Source: Pseudomonas sp.
GTDB taxonomy: Bacteria; Pseudomonadota; Gammaproteobacteria; Pseudomonadales; Pseudomonadaceae
Assembly (NCBI RefSeq): GCF_030683065.1
Contig: NZ_JAUXMX010000024.1
Span: 1-64,000 of the forward strand
Direction of reading: 5' to 3'
Length of the DNA stretch: 64,000 bases
Shown: positions 49,403 to 60,780 of the stretch, in pieces
Layout: each line of letters opens with the position of its first letter
How positions within the stretch are numbered: position 1 is the stretch's first letter
The notes under the pieces: generated by a model
What the model was told of the DNA's origin: nothing
What the model saw: the letters and a program-made list of their open reading frames with translations, nothing else
Database searches by the model: none
Position numbers and translations under genes: made by a program

Positions 49403-50128
49403 TTAGTTGGCTTCCAGCGCCAACTTGGCCAGTTGCGCCGCCGGCTGGTAACCGGGTATCAGCTTGCCGTTGGCTAAAACGATGGCCGGCGTACCACTAA
49501 CCCCGATCGTCTGCCCCAGAGCGTATTGCTTGGCCACCGGATTGTCGCACTTGGCCTCGGCAACGGGCTGGCGCAATTTGGCCTGCGTCATCGCTGCATG
49601 GGGGTCCTTGGCGCACCAGACACTGACCATTTCCGTGTAGACCTTGCTTTGCAAGCCCTGACGCGGGAACGCTACATAACGGACATCGACGCCCAGGCGA
49701 TTGAGCTCGGCAACTTCGCTGTGCAGTTTTTGGCAGTAGCCGCAATCGGTATCGGTGAACACGGTAATGTGGGTCTTGGGCTGCTTCGCCGCGAAAATCA
49801 CCATTTCCTTGGCCGGAATACTGTTGATCTCTTTGGCAATTTCTTTGGTTTCGTGCAGTTCAGTCAAGTTGACAGCCTGGCCGTCCTTGATCTGGAACAG
49901 GTAACCCTGCAGAAGGAACTGACCGTCGCCGCTGGCATACAACTGACGGCCACCCTTAAGCTGGATCTGATACAGGCCAGGCATCTGACTCTCGGCAATT
50001 GCTTCGATAGGCAGGTCTGGCTGGATCGATTGCAGGCTCTGGCGGATAACCTGATCGGGGTCAGCGGCCAGGCTCAAGCTGCTGGCCAGGCCGAGGGCCA
50101 CGGCTGCAAAAATGCGGGTCACACGCAT
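49403..50128 (-). CDS. dsbC: Thiol:disulfide interchange protein DsbC
   Basis: Signal peptide; thioredoxin-like ITVFTDTDCGYCQKLHSEVAELNRLGVDVRYVAFPRQG. Confidence 0.94.
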   Translation of the reverse strand: MRVTRIFAAVALGLASSLSLAADPDQVIRQSLQSIQPDLPIEAIAESQMPGLYQIQLKGGRQLYASGDGQFLLQGYLFQIKDGQAVNLTELHETKEIAKEINSIPAKEMVIFAAKQPKTHITVFTDTDCGYCQKLHSEVAELNRLGVDVRYVAFPRQGLQSKVYTEMVSVWCAKDPHAAMTQAKLRQPVAEAKCDNPVAKQYALGQTIGVSGTPAIVLANGKLIPGYQPAAQLAKLALEAN

Positions 50129-50310
50129 GGATACTCCTAACGAGCGTCGGACAAACAAAGGTGGCGACAGCCTACCATAGATGCCCGCAAAGGCAGACCA
50201 CAGCAGGTCGGGCGAGCATTCACAATGCTGCCAGCGCAGCCCAGGCAAGAAGAAATGCAGCGCCCGGCCAATCCCAGCCCGACAAAGGCATAATTTCTCC
50301 AGCCCCAGAA

Positions 50311-50341
50311 ACGCAAAAAGCAGCCCGAAGGCTGCTTTTTG
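50311..50341 (-). terminator. Terminator of the rpsP-rimM-trmD-rplS operon
   Basis: aaaaagcagcccgaaggctgcttttt. Confidence 0.8.
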
Positions 50342-50356
50342 TAAGGAAGCTGAGGC

Positions 50357-50707
50357 TTAGCCCAGTTTTTCCTTGATACGTGCTGCCTTACCGGACAGAT
50401 CACGCAGGTAGTACAACTTGGCTTTACGTACGTCACCGCGACGCTTGACGGCCAGGCTGTCGACCAGCGGGCTGTAGGTCTGGAAAGTACGCTCTACGCC
50501 AACACCGTTGGAGATCTTGCGAACAGTGAACGCACTGTTCAGACCACGGTTACGCTTGGCAATTACTACGCCTTCGAATGCCTGCAGACGCTCACGGTCG
50601 CCTTCCTTAACTTTTACCTGGACGATGATGGTGTCGCCCGGGGAGAAGGGAGGGACTACTTTGCCCATCTGCTCAGCTTCGATTTGCTGAATGATCTTGT
50701 TGGTCAT
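50357..50707 (-). CDS. rplS: 50S ribosomal protein L19
   Basis: [44 protein letters not shown]. Confidence 0.97.
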   Translation of the reverse strand: MTNKIIQQIEAEQMGKVVPPFSPGDTIIVQVKVKEGDRERLQAFEGVVIAKRNRGLNSAFTVRKISNGVGVERTFQTYSPLVDSLAVKRRGDVRKAKLYYLRDLSGKAARIKEKLG

Positions 50708-50749
50708 GCTGCGCTCCTAAGACCAGCCGTCTGGCCGATCATCGATACA

Positions 50750-51502
50750 TTAACTATCGTCCCGCTGGCGGATGTATTCCTCCAGCAGCTTTTTCTCTTC
50801 CCCAGAAAGCGAGCGGCTATCCAGAAGATCGACACGGCGTTCCCAGGTCCGACCGAGGGACTGCTGCAAACGCCAGCGCCGGATGTGTTCGTGGTTGCCG
50901 CCAAGCAGCACCTCAGGAACACGTTTATCCGCATACACCTCCGGACGAGTGTAATGCGGGCAGTCGAGCAGGCCATCCGTAAAGGAGTCCTCCTCAGCCG
51001 AACTTGCATGACCCAGTGCACCAGGCAAAAGGCGCGTTACCGCATCGATCAGCACCATGGCCGGCAGCTCACCGCCAGACAGGACGTAATCCCCAATCGA
51101 CCATTCTTCATCGACATGCGCTTCAATGAAACGCTCATCGACGCCTTCGTAGCGCCCGGCAATGAGGATTAAAGCTTCCTCGTTCGCCAATTCGCGTACG
51201 GCTGACTGCGTCAGCTGACGACCCTGCGGCGAAAGGTAAATTACCTTCGCTTTTACACCTGCGGCCTGCCTGGCATCGAGCAAGGCATCCTCAAGCGGCT
51301 TGATCTTCATCACCATGCCCGGACCGCCACCAAAGGGCCGGTCATCCACAGTGTGGTGACGGTCCAAGGTGTAGCTCCGCGGATTCCAACAGGTCAATTG
51401 CAGCAAGCCCTGTTTCACCGCGCGGCTGGTGATGCCGTAATCACTGATTGCGGCAAACATTTCCGGGAACAGCGTAATGACTTCAACGCGCAGATTTGGC
51501 AT
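50750..51502 (-). CDS. trmD: tRNA (guanine-N1-)-methyltransferase
   Basis: [74 protein letters not shown]. Confidence 0.97.
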   Translation of the reverse strand: MPNLRVEVITLFPEMFAAISDYGITSRAVKQGLLQLTCWNPRSYTLDRHHTVDDRPFGGGPGMVMKIKPLEDALLDARQAAGVKAKVIYLSPQGRQLTQSAVRELANEEALILIAGRYEGVDERFIEAHVDEEWSIGDYVLSGGELPAMVLIDAVTRLLPGALGHASSAEEDSFTDGLLDCPHYTRPEVYADKRVPEVLLGGNHEHIRRWRLQQSLGRTWERRVDLLDSRSLSGEEKKLLEEYIRQRDDS

Positions 51503-51507
51503 CAGGC

Positions 51508-52044
51508 TTAGAAGTCCGCATCCCAGTCGACCCGCATTTCGCCAGCACCAAGGTCAATCGACAACACGCATTGCTCCGTATAGGGCAACAAGCGTTCACG
51601 ATCATCCAGGCTGTCGGTGCAGGGTTTGACCATAATCACATCGTTGGCACCGGTCTCGAACAAATGGTCGATCTTGCCGAGCAACTGCCCTGCCTGATCG
51701 ATAACCTTGAGACCTTCCAACTGATACCAGTAGAACTCGCCTTCGCTCAGATCAGGTAACTGGCTGCGTGGCACACAAATCTCGAAACCGGCGAATGTAC
51801 GTGCTACTTCGCGATCATCGAGACCTTTGAGCCTTGCTACCAGGACCTTGCCTTGCAGGCGTCCACTGGCCACTTCGACTTGCTTTACCTCGTTGTCACG
51901 CTTAAGCGTCCAGCGAGGGTAATCGAGCACGTTGGTCAAAGGATCAGTAAAGGAAAAAACCTTCACCTCGCCTTTTATGCCATGCACCGAGACAATCTTG
52001 CCAAGAACCACTAAGTCCTCGGCGGGAGCTGGCGTCATGCTCAT
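51508..52044 (-). CDS. rimM: Ribosome maturation factor RimM
   Basis: [64 protein letters not shown]. Confidence 0.96.
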   Translation of the reverse strand: MSMTPAPAEDLVVLGKIVSVHGIKGEVKVFSFTDPLTNVLDYPRWTLKRDNEVKQVEVASGRLQGKVLVARLKGLDDREVARTFAGFEICVPRSQLPDLSEGEFYWYQLEGLKVIDQAGQLLGKIDHLFETGANDVIMVKPCTDSLDDRERLLPYTEQCVLSIDLGAGEMRVDWDADF

Positions 52045-52052
52045 AGGATTGC

Positions 52053-52304
52053 TTAGGCAGCAGCCTTAGCAGCTTCCTTGAGCAGCTGAGCAACACGCTC
52101 AGACGGCTGTGCACCCTGACCGAGCCAGTAAGTGGCACGCTCTTGGTCAACGGACAGTTTGATTTCAGCACCCGAAGCAACCGGATTGAAGAAACCAATA
52201 CGCTCAACGAAACGACCATCGCGCGGGTTGCGGCTGTTGGTCACGGTGAGATGGTAGAACGGGCGCTTTTTGGAGCCGCCACGGGCAAGACGGATGGTTA
52301 CCAT
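52053..52304 (-). CDS. rpsP: 30S ribosomal protein S16
   Basis: [41 protein letters not shown]. Confidence 0.97.
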   Translation of the reverse strand: MVTIRLARGGSKKRPFYHLTVTNSRNPRDGRFVERIGFFNPVASGAEIKLSVDQERATYWLGQGAQPSERVAQLLKEAAKAAA

Positions 52305-52504
52305 TGAACTTCTTTCCTGTAGTCGGTGCTGCAAACTAGAAAATGCAAGCATAGGGCACTAGGCCCGAAAGGCCGCATATTCTAAGGATTATCGGTACTT
52401 TTGCAAAGCCTTTTTCCGAGAAGGAGAAAAGCCCCGGCAAACTGCAAGCCTCAAACTAGTAAGCGGCACGTTCACCGCTCTGGCTTACAGCCTTGCCGCT
52501 CACG

Positions 52505-53878
52505 TTACATCTTCGGCATACCGCCCGGCATCATACCGCCCATGCCGCGCATCATCTTGGCCATGCCGCCTTTGGCCGTGAATTTCTTCATCATCTTCTG
52601 CATCTGCTTGTGCTGCTTGATCAGACGCCCAATGTCCTGCACCTGAGTGCCGGACCCCATGGCAATGCGTCGCTTGCGCGAGCCACTGATGATCTCAGGA
52701 TCACGTCGCTCGCCTGGCGTCATCGAGTTGATGATGGCTTCCATCTGCTGGAATTGTTTCTCTGCAGCACCTTGGGCATTGCCCATCTGCGCCAGATTGA
52801 CACCACCCATCTGTGGCAACTTGTCCATCAGGCCGCCCAGACCGCCCATATTCTTCATTTGCTGCAATTGGTCGCGGAAGTCTTCGAGGTCAAAGCCCTT
52901 GCCCTTCTTCAGCTTCTTGGTCAGCTTGTCGGCTTTTTCGCGATCGAGGGTCTGCTCGGCCTGCTCGATCAGGCTGAGCACATCGCCCATACCAAGAATG
53001 CGCGAGGCAATCCGATCCGGATGGAACGGCTCCAGCGCATCGCTCTTCTCGCCCATGCCGATGAATTTAATCGGCTTGCCAGTGATATGCCGCACCGACA
53101 GAGCCGCACCACCGCGCGCATCGCCATCAACCTTGGTCAGCACTACACCTGTCAGCGGCAAGGCATCACCGAAGGCCTTGGCGGTGTTGGCGGCATCCTG
53201 ACCAGTCATGGCATCGACCACGAACAGGGTTTCCACCGGATTGATCGCAGCGTGCAGCGCCTGGATCTCCGCCATCATCTCGGTATCGATGGCCAGACGA
53301 CCGGCGGTATCGACGATGACCACATCAATAAACTTGAGCCTGGCTTCCTTGATCGCCGCCTCAGCGATATCCACCGGCTTCTGACTGAGGTCGGAGGGGA
53401 AGAAGGTCACGCCAATATCATTGGCCAGGGTTTCCAGCTGCTTGATCGCCGCCGGACGGTATACGTCAGCCGACACCACCATCACGGTCTTCTTCTTGCG
53501 CTCTTTAAGGAAGCGCGCCAGCTTGCCGACCGTAGTGGTTTTGCCCGCACCCTGCAGACCGGCCATCAGCACTACGGCTGGCGGCACGGCACTCAGCGCC
53601 AGATCTTCGTTGGCTGCGCCCATGAGCTCTTCCAGCTCGGCACGCACGATCTTCACGAAGGCCTGGCCCGGCGTCAGACTTTTCGACACCTCGGTGCCGA
53701 CTGCACGGTCCTTGACCTTGTTGACGAAGTCCTTGACCACCGGTAGCGCGACGTCAGCTTCGAGCAACGCCATGCGCACTTCACGCAAGGTGTCCTTGAT
53801 ATTGTCTTCGGTCAGCCGGGCTTTGCCGGTGACATTGCGCAGCGTCTGCGAGAGGCGGTCGGTAAGATTTTCGAACAT
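52505..53878 (-). CDS. ffh: Signal recognition particle protein
   Basis: VLMAGLQGAGKTTTVGKLARFL, VDTAGRLAID, Met-rich C-terminal M domain. Confidence 0.97.
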   Translation of the reverse strand: MFENLTDRLSQTLRNVTGKARLTEDNIKDTLREVRMALLEADVALPVVKDFVNKVKDRAVGTEVSKSLTPGQAFVKIVRAELEELMGAANEDLALSAVPPAVVLMAGLQGAGKTTTVGKLARFLKERKKKTVMVVSADVYRPAAIKQLETLANDIGVTFFPSDLSQKPVDIAEAAIKEARLKFIDVVIVDTAGRLAIDTEMMAEIQALHAAINPVETLFVVDAMTGQDAANTAKAFGDALPLTGVVLTKVDGDARGGAALSVRHITGKPIKFIGMGEKSDALEPFHPDRIASRILGMGDVLSLIEQAEQTLDREKADKLTKKLKKGKGFDLEDFRDQLQQMKNMGGLGGLMDKLPQMGGVNLAQMGNAQGAAEKQFQQMEAIINSMTPGERRDPEIISGSRKRRIAMGSGTQVQDIGRLIKQHKQMQKMMKKFTAKGGMAKMMRGMGGMMPGGMPKM

Positions 53879-54036
53879 GCACGTTCCTTTCAGGCTCCTA
53901 TAGAGCCGAGGGTGGGCTTGCAACAAGCCGGTGATTATATCGGAGACTCCCAACCACCGACACCATCAGCAGTCTTTCGTGAAATGCCCGTTGTATGCCA
54001 CACTCAGAACCTTCCGGGCTTGCTTAACAAGGATTT

Positions 54037-54837
54037 ATGCACCCTCTGCTTCCCAGCCTCGCTGCTGCCGGCCTTTATGCCGGCGCCACCGTCTACCAAG
54101 GCCTGCGCCTCAGTCAGCGCAACGCACCCGACAAACGCCTTCTGGCGCTACTTGGTGTGCTTGCCCTGATCTGTCATGGCCTCAGCCTGTTTTTACAGAT
54201 GAGCCAATCATCCGGCCTGGCGCTCGACTTCTTCAATGCAGCCAGCCTGATCGCTTATGCCGTGATTATGCTGACCTTGCTCGCCTGCATCCGCATCCCG
54301 GTGGAAAACCTGCTGTTGCTGCTATTCCCGCTAGGCTGTCTGACCGTGTTGCTGGCGCAGTTCGTGCCATCCGGCACCCTGCAGCCGATCAACGAAGCCC
54401 AGGGCATCGTCGCCCACATTCTGTTGTCGATCATCGCCTACGGCATGCTCACTATCGCCGTGTTCCAGGCGCTACTGCTGCTCCTGCAGGATCATCAACT
54501 CAAGCACAAACACCCCTCCGGACTGATCAAAAACTTCCCCCCGCTACAAACCATGGAGAGCCTGCTGTTCGGTTTTCTCTGGACGGGCTGGATCATGCTG
54601 TCGCTGTCCTTGCTGTCCGGCGCGATATTCATCGACGACCTGTTTGCTCAGCACCTTGTGCATAAAACCATCCTTTCCAGCTTTGCCTGGATCGTCTTTG
54701 CCATTCTCCTTTGGGGCCGCTTTCAACTCGGCTGGCGCGGACACAAGGCGATCCGCTTGACGCTGGTTGGCTTCTGCCTGCTGATGCTGGCGTACTTCGG
54801 CAGCAAGCTGGTTCGCGAATTCATTCTACATATCTAG
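54037..54837 (+). CDS. CcsA/YpjD-family cytochrome c biogenesis-like membrane protein
   Basis: Multi-TM; EAQGIVAHILLSIIAYGMLTIAVFQALLLLLQ; LWTGWIMLSLSLLSGAIF. Confidence 0.85.
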   Translation: MHPLLPSLAAAGLYAGATVYQGLRLSQRNAPDKRLLALLGVLALICHGLSLFLQMSQSSGLALDFFNAASLIAYAVIMLTLLACIRIPVENLLLLLFPLGCLTVLLAQFVPSGTLQPINEAQGIVAHILLSIIAYGMLTIAVFQALLLLLQDHQLKHKHPSGLIKNFPPLQTMESLLFGFLWTGWIMLSLSLLSGAIFIDDLFAQHLVHKTILSSFAWIVFAILLWGRFQLGWRGHKAIRLTLVGFCLLMLAYFGSKLVREFILHI

Positions 54838-54846
54838 GCCCTTTCC

Positions 54847-56136
54847 GTGGACAACGCTCACCCTGGCTTTCTGATTGGCCTGCTGATCTTCCTGCTCGCC
54901 TGCTCGGCTTTTTTCTCTAGCTCTGAAACCGGCATCCTCAGCCTCAATCGGTACCGTCTGCGCCATCTGGCCAAAGAAGGGCACCGCGGTGCCAAACGGG
55001 TCAGCGACCTGCTGAGCCGCCCGGATCGCTTGCTCGGCACCATCCTGATTGGCAACAACTTCGTCAACATCCTCGCCTCAGCCATTGCCACCGTGCTGGC
55101 CATTCAGATCTGGGGCGAAGCCGGGATCGCGATAGCCACCATAGGCCTGACCTTGGCACTGCTGATTTTCGGTGAGATCACGCCCAAGACCCTGGCCGCC
55201 CTGCACCCGGAAAAAGTCGCCTACCCATTCAGCCTGCCGCTGCTGATTCTGCTCAAGCTGTTCTACCCGCTGGTGATCCTGCTCGGCTGGATCAGCAACG
55301 GCCTGCTGAGACTGCTGGGCGTCGACCCGGCCAGTAAAAACAACGACAGCCTGACCACCGAAGAGCTGCGCAGCGTGGTCCGAGAGTCGGGCCATGAGCT
55401 GCCGAAAAATCGCCAGAACATGCTGCTGGGCATTCTCGATCTGGAAAATGTCACGGTCGATGACATCATGATCCCGCGCAACGAAGTCACCGGCATCGAC
55501 CTGGAAGATGACATCGAAACTATCATCAACCTGCTCACCACCACGACTCACACACGTCTGCCGGTTTTTCGCCACGATATAAATCAGGTCGAGGGCATCG
55601 TGCACATGCGCCAGATAGCGCGCCTGATGAGCCAAAACCAGCTGACCAAGGACGACTTGCTCGCTGCCTGCAACGAGCCCTATTTCATCCCGGAGAACAC
55701 CCCGCTTTCGACCCAACTGATCAACTTCCAGAAGCAGAAACGCCGTATCGGTATTGTTGTCGATGAGTACGGCGATGTGATCGGTATCGTCACCCTGGAA
55801 GATATCCTCGAAGAAATCGTCGGCGACTTCAGCAATCAGAACACCCTGCGCAGCCCGGACATTCACCCGCAAGAAGATGGCACTCAAGTAATTGACGGCG
55901 CCGCTTACGTGCGCGAAGTGAACAAGACACTCGGCTGGCACCTGCCCTGCGACGGCCCCAAAACCCTCAACGGCCTGATCACCGAAGCCTTGGAAAGTAT
56001 TCCCGACAGCGCCGTATGCCTGAAAATCGGCCCTTATCGCCTGGAAATCCTACAGTCGTCGGAAAATAGGGTGAAAAGTGTACGCGTCTGGCAAACCAGC
56101 GCTGCTGCGCCGAACGAGTCACCAGCAGACCAGTGA
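54847..56136 (+). CDS. HlyC/CorC family transporter (CNNM, DUF21-CBS-CorC)
   Basis: SSSETGILSLNRYRLRHLAKEGHRGAKRVSDLLSRPDRLLGTILIGNNFVNILAS, VDDIMIPRNEVTGIDLEDD, IGIVVDEYGDVIGIVTLEDILEEIVGDF. Confidence 0.93.
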   Translation: MDNAHPGFLIGLLIFLLACSAFFSSSETGILSLNRYRLRHLAKEGHRGAKRVSDLLSRPDRLLGTILIGNNFVNILASAIATVLAIQIWGEAGIAIATIGLTLALLIFGEITPKTLAALHPEKVAYPFSLPLLILLKLFYPLVILLGWISNGLLRLLGVDPASKNNDSLTTEELRSVVRESGHELPKNRQNMLLGILDLENVTVDDIMIPRNEVTGIDLEDDIETIINLLTTTTHTRLPVFRHDINQVEGIVHMRQIARLMSQNQLTKDDLLAACNEPYFIPENTPLSTQLINFQKQKRRIGIVVDEYGDVIGIVTLEDILEEIVGDFSNQNTLRSPDIHPQEDGTQVIDGAAYVREVNKTLGWHLPCDGPKTLNGLITEALESIPDSAVCLKIGPYRLEILQSSENRVKSVRVWQTSAAAPNESPADQ

Positions 56137-56144
56137 CCCCTGCA

Positions 56145-56900
56145 CTATGCTGGCTCGCACTCAGCAACTGCGGACCGACCTAACAGGTCGCAAGCAACCA
56201 GCCCTTCGGCCCAGACCCGATAACCGAGACTTGATGGGTGGTAGCCGTCGAGTGCCAGGTAATCTGCGGAAAACTTCAGGCTTACCGAGTGATGACCTGC
56301 CCCAAGGCAACCCGCGAGCTGGCGCAGGCTAGCATCCAGCAAGGCCGCACGCAGGCCTAGCACACGCCGCAACAACCAGGGCAAGGCACTGAAATGCTGT
56401 AGCGGCGGCACACCACTGAACGCCACCTGAGCACCCCGCAAAGCCAACGCACCAGCCATGCTGCCAAGCGAGACACGCCAGCGCCGCAGCGAAGTCAGGT
56501 GGGTGGTGTCGTTGACGCCGAAGACCAACAGCGCCAGATCGAACGGCTCATCAAGCACCTGCGGCAACAACCGCTCACAGGCCTGTGCGGCGGTGATGCC
56601 ATTCTCACCACAGGCACGCCAAGCCACTGGCCTGGCATAGCGAACGGCCAGCGCTTCGGCCAACTGCCCCACCAAGGCCGAGCGCAGACACGTCACTCCA
56701 ACACCCACCACGGTAGACTCGCCTAGCACCAGCACACGCAATGGCTCACCCGGCAACTCAGCCCCGGCCAATCCGCACCGTGGCCCCGCGGCGGGCGGCA
56801 GCCTTAGCGCCCGCCTGCGCGTATGCACGGCCTGCAGTACCAGCACCGGCGACAGCACAACCACCGCCAGCCACCAGGCACAAGCAAGCACGCGATTCAA
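56145..56900 (-). CDS. SGNH/GDSL-type hydrolase
   Basis: [16 protein letters not shown] (GxS block I), [33 protein letters not shown] (DxxHPS block V). Confidence 0.85.
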   Translation of the reverse strand: MNRVLACAWWLAVVVLSPVLVLQAVHTRRRALRLPPAAGPRCGLAGAELPGEPLRVLVLGESTVVGVGVTCLRSALVGQLAEALAVRYARPVAWRACGENGITAAQACERLLPQVLDEPFDLALLVFGVNDTTHLTSLRRWRVSLGSMAGALALRGAQVAFSGVPPLQHFSALPWLLRRVLGLRAALLDASLRQLAGCLGAGHHSVSLKFSADYLALDGYHPSSLGYRVWAEGLVACDLLGRSAVAECEPA

Positions 56901-58078
56901 AGCTCGATACTGACCGCCTGCGCTGCGCGAGTTGCCTTGGCCCGCGCCGCCGGCAGCGACTCATCGCGCGCCAGGGCCACGCCCAGACGCCGCTGCCCGC
57001 TGACCTCCGGCTTGCCAAACAACCGCAGCGCCGTGTCCGGCTCGGCCAGCGCCACAGCAAGATTGGAAAAGCTCACCTGACGCGACTCACCCTGCACCAG
57101 CAGCACCGCCGAAGCCGAGGGGCCAAGCTGGCGAATTAGCGGAATCGGCAGACCGAGAATGGCCCGCGCATGCAGGGCAAACTCGGACAGATCCTGAGAA
57201 ATCAGGGTAACCAGGCCGGTATCATGCGGCCGCGGCGACACCTCGCAGAACCAGACCTGATCGCCCTTGACGAACAACTCGACGCCAAACAGACCACGGC
57301 CACCCAGCGAATCAGTGACGGCCAGCGCAATGCGCTCGGCCTCGGCCTGAGCCTTGGGGCTCATCGCCTGCGGCTGCCAGGACTCCTGATAATCACCCTT
57401 TACCTGGCGATGGCCGACTGGCGCGCAGAAGCTGGTGCCGCCCGCATGCCGCACGGTCAGCAGGGCAATCTCATAGTCGAAATCGATAAACCCTTCAACG
57501 ATCACCCGTCCCTTGCCAGCGCGACCACCCGCCTGGGCATACTCCCAGGCAGCCGGCAAGTCATCGATGGTTTTCAGCAGCGACTGACCTTTACCAGAGG
57601 AACTCATGATCGGCTTGATCAGGCAGGGAAAGCCGATCTGCTGCACCGCCGCCTGGCACGCCTCAAGCGAGTCGGCGAATTGGTAAGGCGATGTCGGCAG
57701 GCCCAGCTCTTCGGCCGCAAGGCGACGGATACCCTCCCGGTTCATGGTCAACTGCGCGGCACGCGCGCTGGGGATAACGGTAAACCCTTCGCTCTCCAAC
57801 TCAACCAACGTCGCCGTGGCAATTGCCTCGATTTCGGGAACGATGTACTGCGGCTGCTCCAGCTCGATCACCGCACGCAACGCCGCGCCATCAAGCATGT
57901 CGATCACATGACTGCGGTGCGCCACCTGCATCGCTGGGGCATTGGCGTAGCGGTCCACGGCGATTACTTCAACGCCGAGGCGCTGCAACTCGATCACCAC
58001 TTCCTTGCCCAGCTCACCAGCACCACAGAGCAAGACACGCGTCGCACTCGGCGACAATGGGGTTCCGATACGGGGCAT
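56897..58078 (-). CDS. purT: Formate-dependent phosphoribosylglycinamide formyltransferase
   Basis: [54 protein letters not shown]-grasp region; [30 protein letters not shown]. Confidence 0.96.
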   Translation of the reverse strand: MPRIGTPLSPSATRVLLCGAGELGKEVVIELQRLGVEVIAVDRYANAPAMQVAHRSHVIDMLDGAALRAVIELEQPQYIVPEIEAIATATLVELESEGFTVIPSARAAQLTMNREGIRRLAAEELGLPTSPYQFADSLEACQAAVQQIGFPCLIKPIMSSSGKGQSLLKTIDDLPAAWEYAQAGGRAGKGRVIVEGFIDFDYEIALLTVRHAGGTSFCAPVGHRQVKGDYQESWQPQAMSPKAQAEAERIALAVTDSLGGRGLFGVELFVKGDQVWFCEVSPRPHDTGLVTLISQDLSEFALHARAILGLPIPLIRQLGPSASAVLLVQGESRQVSFSNLAVALAEPDTALRLFGKPEVSGQRRLGVALARDESLPAARAKATRAAQAVSIEL

Positions 58079-58126
58079 GAGGATTCCTCGGTCTAACAGG
58101 GATAAAAAACCAGCGAAAGGTGAACG

Positions 58127-58315
58127 CTAGAGCAACACACCCTTGGCCTGTGCACGCTCGTGACAGAGCAGCAGCACCTGGCGACGCTGGATATTGTCCA
58201 TGCGTCCCCAGTGGGTGATTTCGGCAACGTTACGCTGGCAACCGATACAGATGTCGTCATCGTCCAGCGCACAAACCTGCACGCAGGGCGAAGCAACGGG
58301 GCGTTCGTGCGCCAT
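58127..58315 (-). CDS. DUF1289 family protein
   Basis: SPCVQVCALDDDDICIGCQRNVAEITHWGRM. Confidence 0.9.
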   Translation of the reverse strand: MAHERPVASPCVQVCALDDDDICIGCQRNVAEITHWGRMDNIQRRQVLLLCHERAQAKGVLL

Positions 58316-58839
58316 CAGTCGTCCTGCGGAGCGAGGTCGCGGGCATAACGCTGGGCGTTATGCACATAGTGGGCAGCACTGGCTTCGAGCATTTTCTTCT
58401 GCGCCTCAGTCAGCTCGCGCACCACCTTGCCTGGCGAGCCGACCACCAGCGAGCCGTCAGGAATTTCCTTGCCTTCGGCAATCAGCGTATTGGCGCCGAT
58501 GATGCAGTACTTGCCAATTTTTGCGCCATTGAGCACCACTGCATTGATGCCGATCAGGCTGTAATCGCCCACTGTACAGCCATGCAGCATGGCGTTATGG
58601 CCAATGGTCACACCCTTGCCGATGGTCAGCGGAGAACCCATGTCGGTGTGCATCACGGTGCCGTCCTGCACGTTGCTCTGTTCGCCGATATGGATCAGCT
58701 CGTTATCGCCGCGCAATACCGCACCGAACCAGACGCTGGCGCCCTGCTCCAGCCTGACCTTGCCGACCAGCGTAGCGTTCGGTGCCACCCAGCTCTCGGG
58801 ATGGACGTCGACACAGGATTGCCCCAGGCGATAGTTCAT
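58315..58839 (-). CDS. Gamma carbonic anhydrase family protein
   Basis: Left-handed beta-helix hexapeptides; [48 protein letters not shown]. Confidence 0.94.
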   Translation of the reverse strand: MNYRLGQSCVDVHPESWVAPNATLVGKVRLEQGASVWFGAVLRGDNELIHIGEQSNVQDGTVMHTDMGSPLTIGKGVTIGHNAMLHGCTVGDYSLIGINAVVLNGAKIGKYCIIGANTLIAEGKEIPDGSLVVGSPGKVVRELTEAQKKMLEASAAHYVHNAQRYARDLAPQDD

Positions 58840-58881
58840 TGGTTGACCCTCGTCTCGCGATTGATGTCCGCGCTTGCGTGA

Positions 58882-59484
58882 TTAACGCAGCGTGATGAAA
58901 TGCTCAGGTGGCAGGTGCAGATTGATGTCGGCGTCATAGACCAGGTTGACCAATTCCACCAGCATGATCGCAGTAAGCCCCCATATTTTGTATTCGCCAT
59001 AACGGTAACTCGGGACGTACCAGCTCTGCCCGAGGTAGTCGATACGGTGGGTCAGCTCACGCGGGTCAGCGCGAAAAAACGCCAGTGGCACCGAGAATAC
59101 CGAGGCAATTTCGTCATCGTTGGCCAGGTACTCGACGTAATCCGGCACCAGCCCGACGTAGGGGGTAACCTGAATGCCGTGACGTGACACCAGGGTACTG
59201 AGCGGCCCAACCACTTCAACCAGCCCAGGCGGCAGGCCGATTTCCTCCTCAGCCTCGCGCAGCGCCGTACGAATCAGATCGGCATCTTCAGGGTCCCGCC
59301 GGCCACCGGGAAAAGCCACCTCACCGCCATGCGTGGACAGCCCGCTGGCGCGCAAGGTCAGTACCACTTCCGGCTCTTCACTGCGGGTGAGCGGAACCAA
59401 CACCGCCGCTTCGGGGAAGTTACGGTCGGTCCCCAGAAGGCGCGGACTGTGACCGCGCACGCGTAGGAGTAGTTCGTCCAGCAT
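58882..59484 (-). CDS. CoA pyrophosphatase (Nudix)
   Basis: Nudix box GGEVAFPGGRRDPEDADLIRTALREAEEEIGLPPGLVEVVGPL. Confidence 0.92.
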   Translation of the reverse strand: MLDELLLRVRGHSPRLLGTDRNFPEAAVLVPLTRSEEPEVVLTLRASGLSTHGGEVAFPGGRRDPEDADLIRTALREAEEEIGLPPGLVEVVGPLSTLVSRHGIQVTPYVGLVPDYVEYLANDDEIASVFSVPLAFFRADPRELTHRIDYLGQSWYVPSYRYGEYKIWGLTAIMLVELVNLVYDADINLHLPPEHFITLR

Positions 59485-59657
59485 GGAGATTCTCGGTCTT
59501 TTATTCTGCCTTCGATCATGGCACAAAAACAGCGCACGGCCCAAGCCCCGCGCCATCAGCGGCAATCATTCAGGCGCGGGATAATCCGACCAGCCAGACC
59601 GCTTGCCGAGCAGCTGAAATGCGCGCCAAGATAGCCAACACGCAGCGAGGGTCTGGC

Positions 59658-60215
59658 ATGAAGTTCTGTAGCAACTGTGGCGGCGCGATCAGCCGCATCA
59701 TCCCGCCGGGCGACAACCGCCTGCGCCACGTCTGCGCGCAGTGCCAGACCGTGCATTATCAAAACCCACGGATCATCGCCGGCTGCCTGCCGGTGTGGGG
59801 CGAGCAGGTGCTGTTGTGCCGGCGCGCCATCGAGCCGCGCCACGGTTACTGGACCCTGCCGGCCGGTTTTATGGAGAACGGCGAAACCCTGGAACAGGCC
59901 GCCGCCCGCGAAACCCATGAGGAAGCCTGCGCACGGGTGCGCAGCCTAAGTCTCTATACCCTGTTCGACCTGCCGCACATCAATCAGGTGTACATGCTGT
60001 TTCGCGCCGAACTGGTCGACCTGGACTTTGCCCCCGGCGAAGAAAGCCTGGAGGTGCAGCTATTTCACGAACAGGACATTCCCTGGTCAGAGCTGGCTTT
60101 CCCGACTATCGGGCGTACCTTAGAATGCTACTTCGCGGACCGCCTGCAGCAGCACTATCCGGTCCGTAACGAGCCGCTTGAAGCCTTGCGCGCACATTAC
60201 AAGAAAGCCTTTTGA
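59658..60215 (+). CDS. Nudix hydrolase with N-terminal zinc ribbon
   Basis: MKFCSNCGG...HVCAQCQTVHYQNP; Nudix box GFMENGETLEQAAARETHEEA. Confidence 0.92.
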   Translation: MKFCSNCGGAISRIIPPGDNRLRHVCAQCQTVHYQNPRIIAGCLPVWGEQVLLCRRAIEPRHGYWTLPAGFMENGETLEQAAARETHEEACARVRSLSLYTLFDLPHINQVYMLFRAELVDLDFAPGEESLEVQLFHEQDIPWSELAFPTIGRTLECYFADRLQQHYPVRNEPLEALRAHYKKAF

Positions 60216-60218
60216 TCC

Positions 60219-60734
60219 ATGGGAATTACGATGCGCTGGTTGTTCGCCCTGCTCTGCCTGACCGTTGCCCTGACTGGCCACGCCAGTACCACACCGACCC
60301 TTAATGGCAAGACCATCGACAAAGTGCTGGTGGTTAAATCCGAACGCAAGCTGCACTTGATCAGCCGCGGCGACACGCTCAAGTCCTACCGTGTATCTCT
60401 GGGCAAGCAGCCTGAAGGGGCAAAACAACGTGAAGGTGACCTGCGCACACCGGAAGGTCTGTACTGGATCGATTGGCGAAAAACCAGCGAGAAATACCAG
60501 CTATCCCTGCACATTTCCTACCCCAATGCCCGCGACCAGGCGCAAGCCCGCGCCAAGGGCGTACCGGCCGGCGGCATGATCATGATCCACGGCACGCCGC
60601 TGGACGAAGAATATCCGGAGTGGTTCTTTCACACCCTGGACTGGACCGAAGGCTGCATCGCCATGAAAAATGACGACATGCGTGAGATCTGGAGCCTGGT
60701 CAAAGACGGCACGCTGATCGAAATCAGACCCTGA
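60219..60734 (+). CDS. L,D-transpeptidase (YkuD) family protein
   Basis: GGMIMIHGTPLDEEYPEWFFHTLDWTEGCIAMKNDDMREIWSLV (HG...TxGCIAM catalytic region). Confidence 0.92.
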   Translation: MGITMRWLFALLCLTVALTGHASTTPTLNGKTIDKVLVVKSERKLHLISRGDTLKSYRVSLGKQPEGAKQREGDLRTPEGLYWIDWRKTSEKYQLSLHISYPNARDQAQARAKGVPAGGMIMIHGTPLDEEYPEWFFHTLDWTEGCIAMKNDDMREIWSLVKDGTLIEIRP

Positions 60735-60744
60735 TCGACAGGCA

Positions 60745-60775
60745 TAAAAAAGGCGCCTTCATGGCGCCTTTTTTT
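60745..60775. terminator. Bidirectional rho-independent terminator
   Basis: aaaaaaggcgccttcatggcgcctttttt between convergent genes. Confidence 0.85.
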
Positions 60776-60780
60776 ATGAG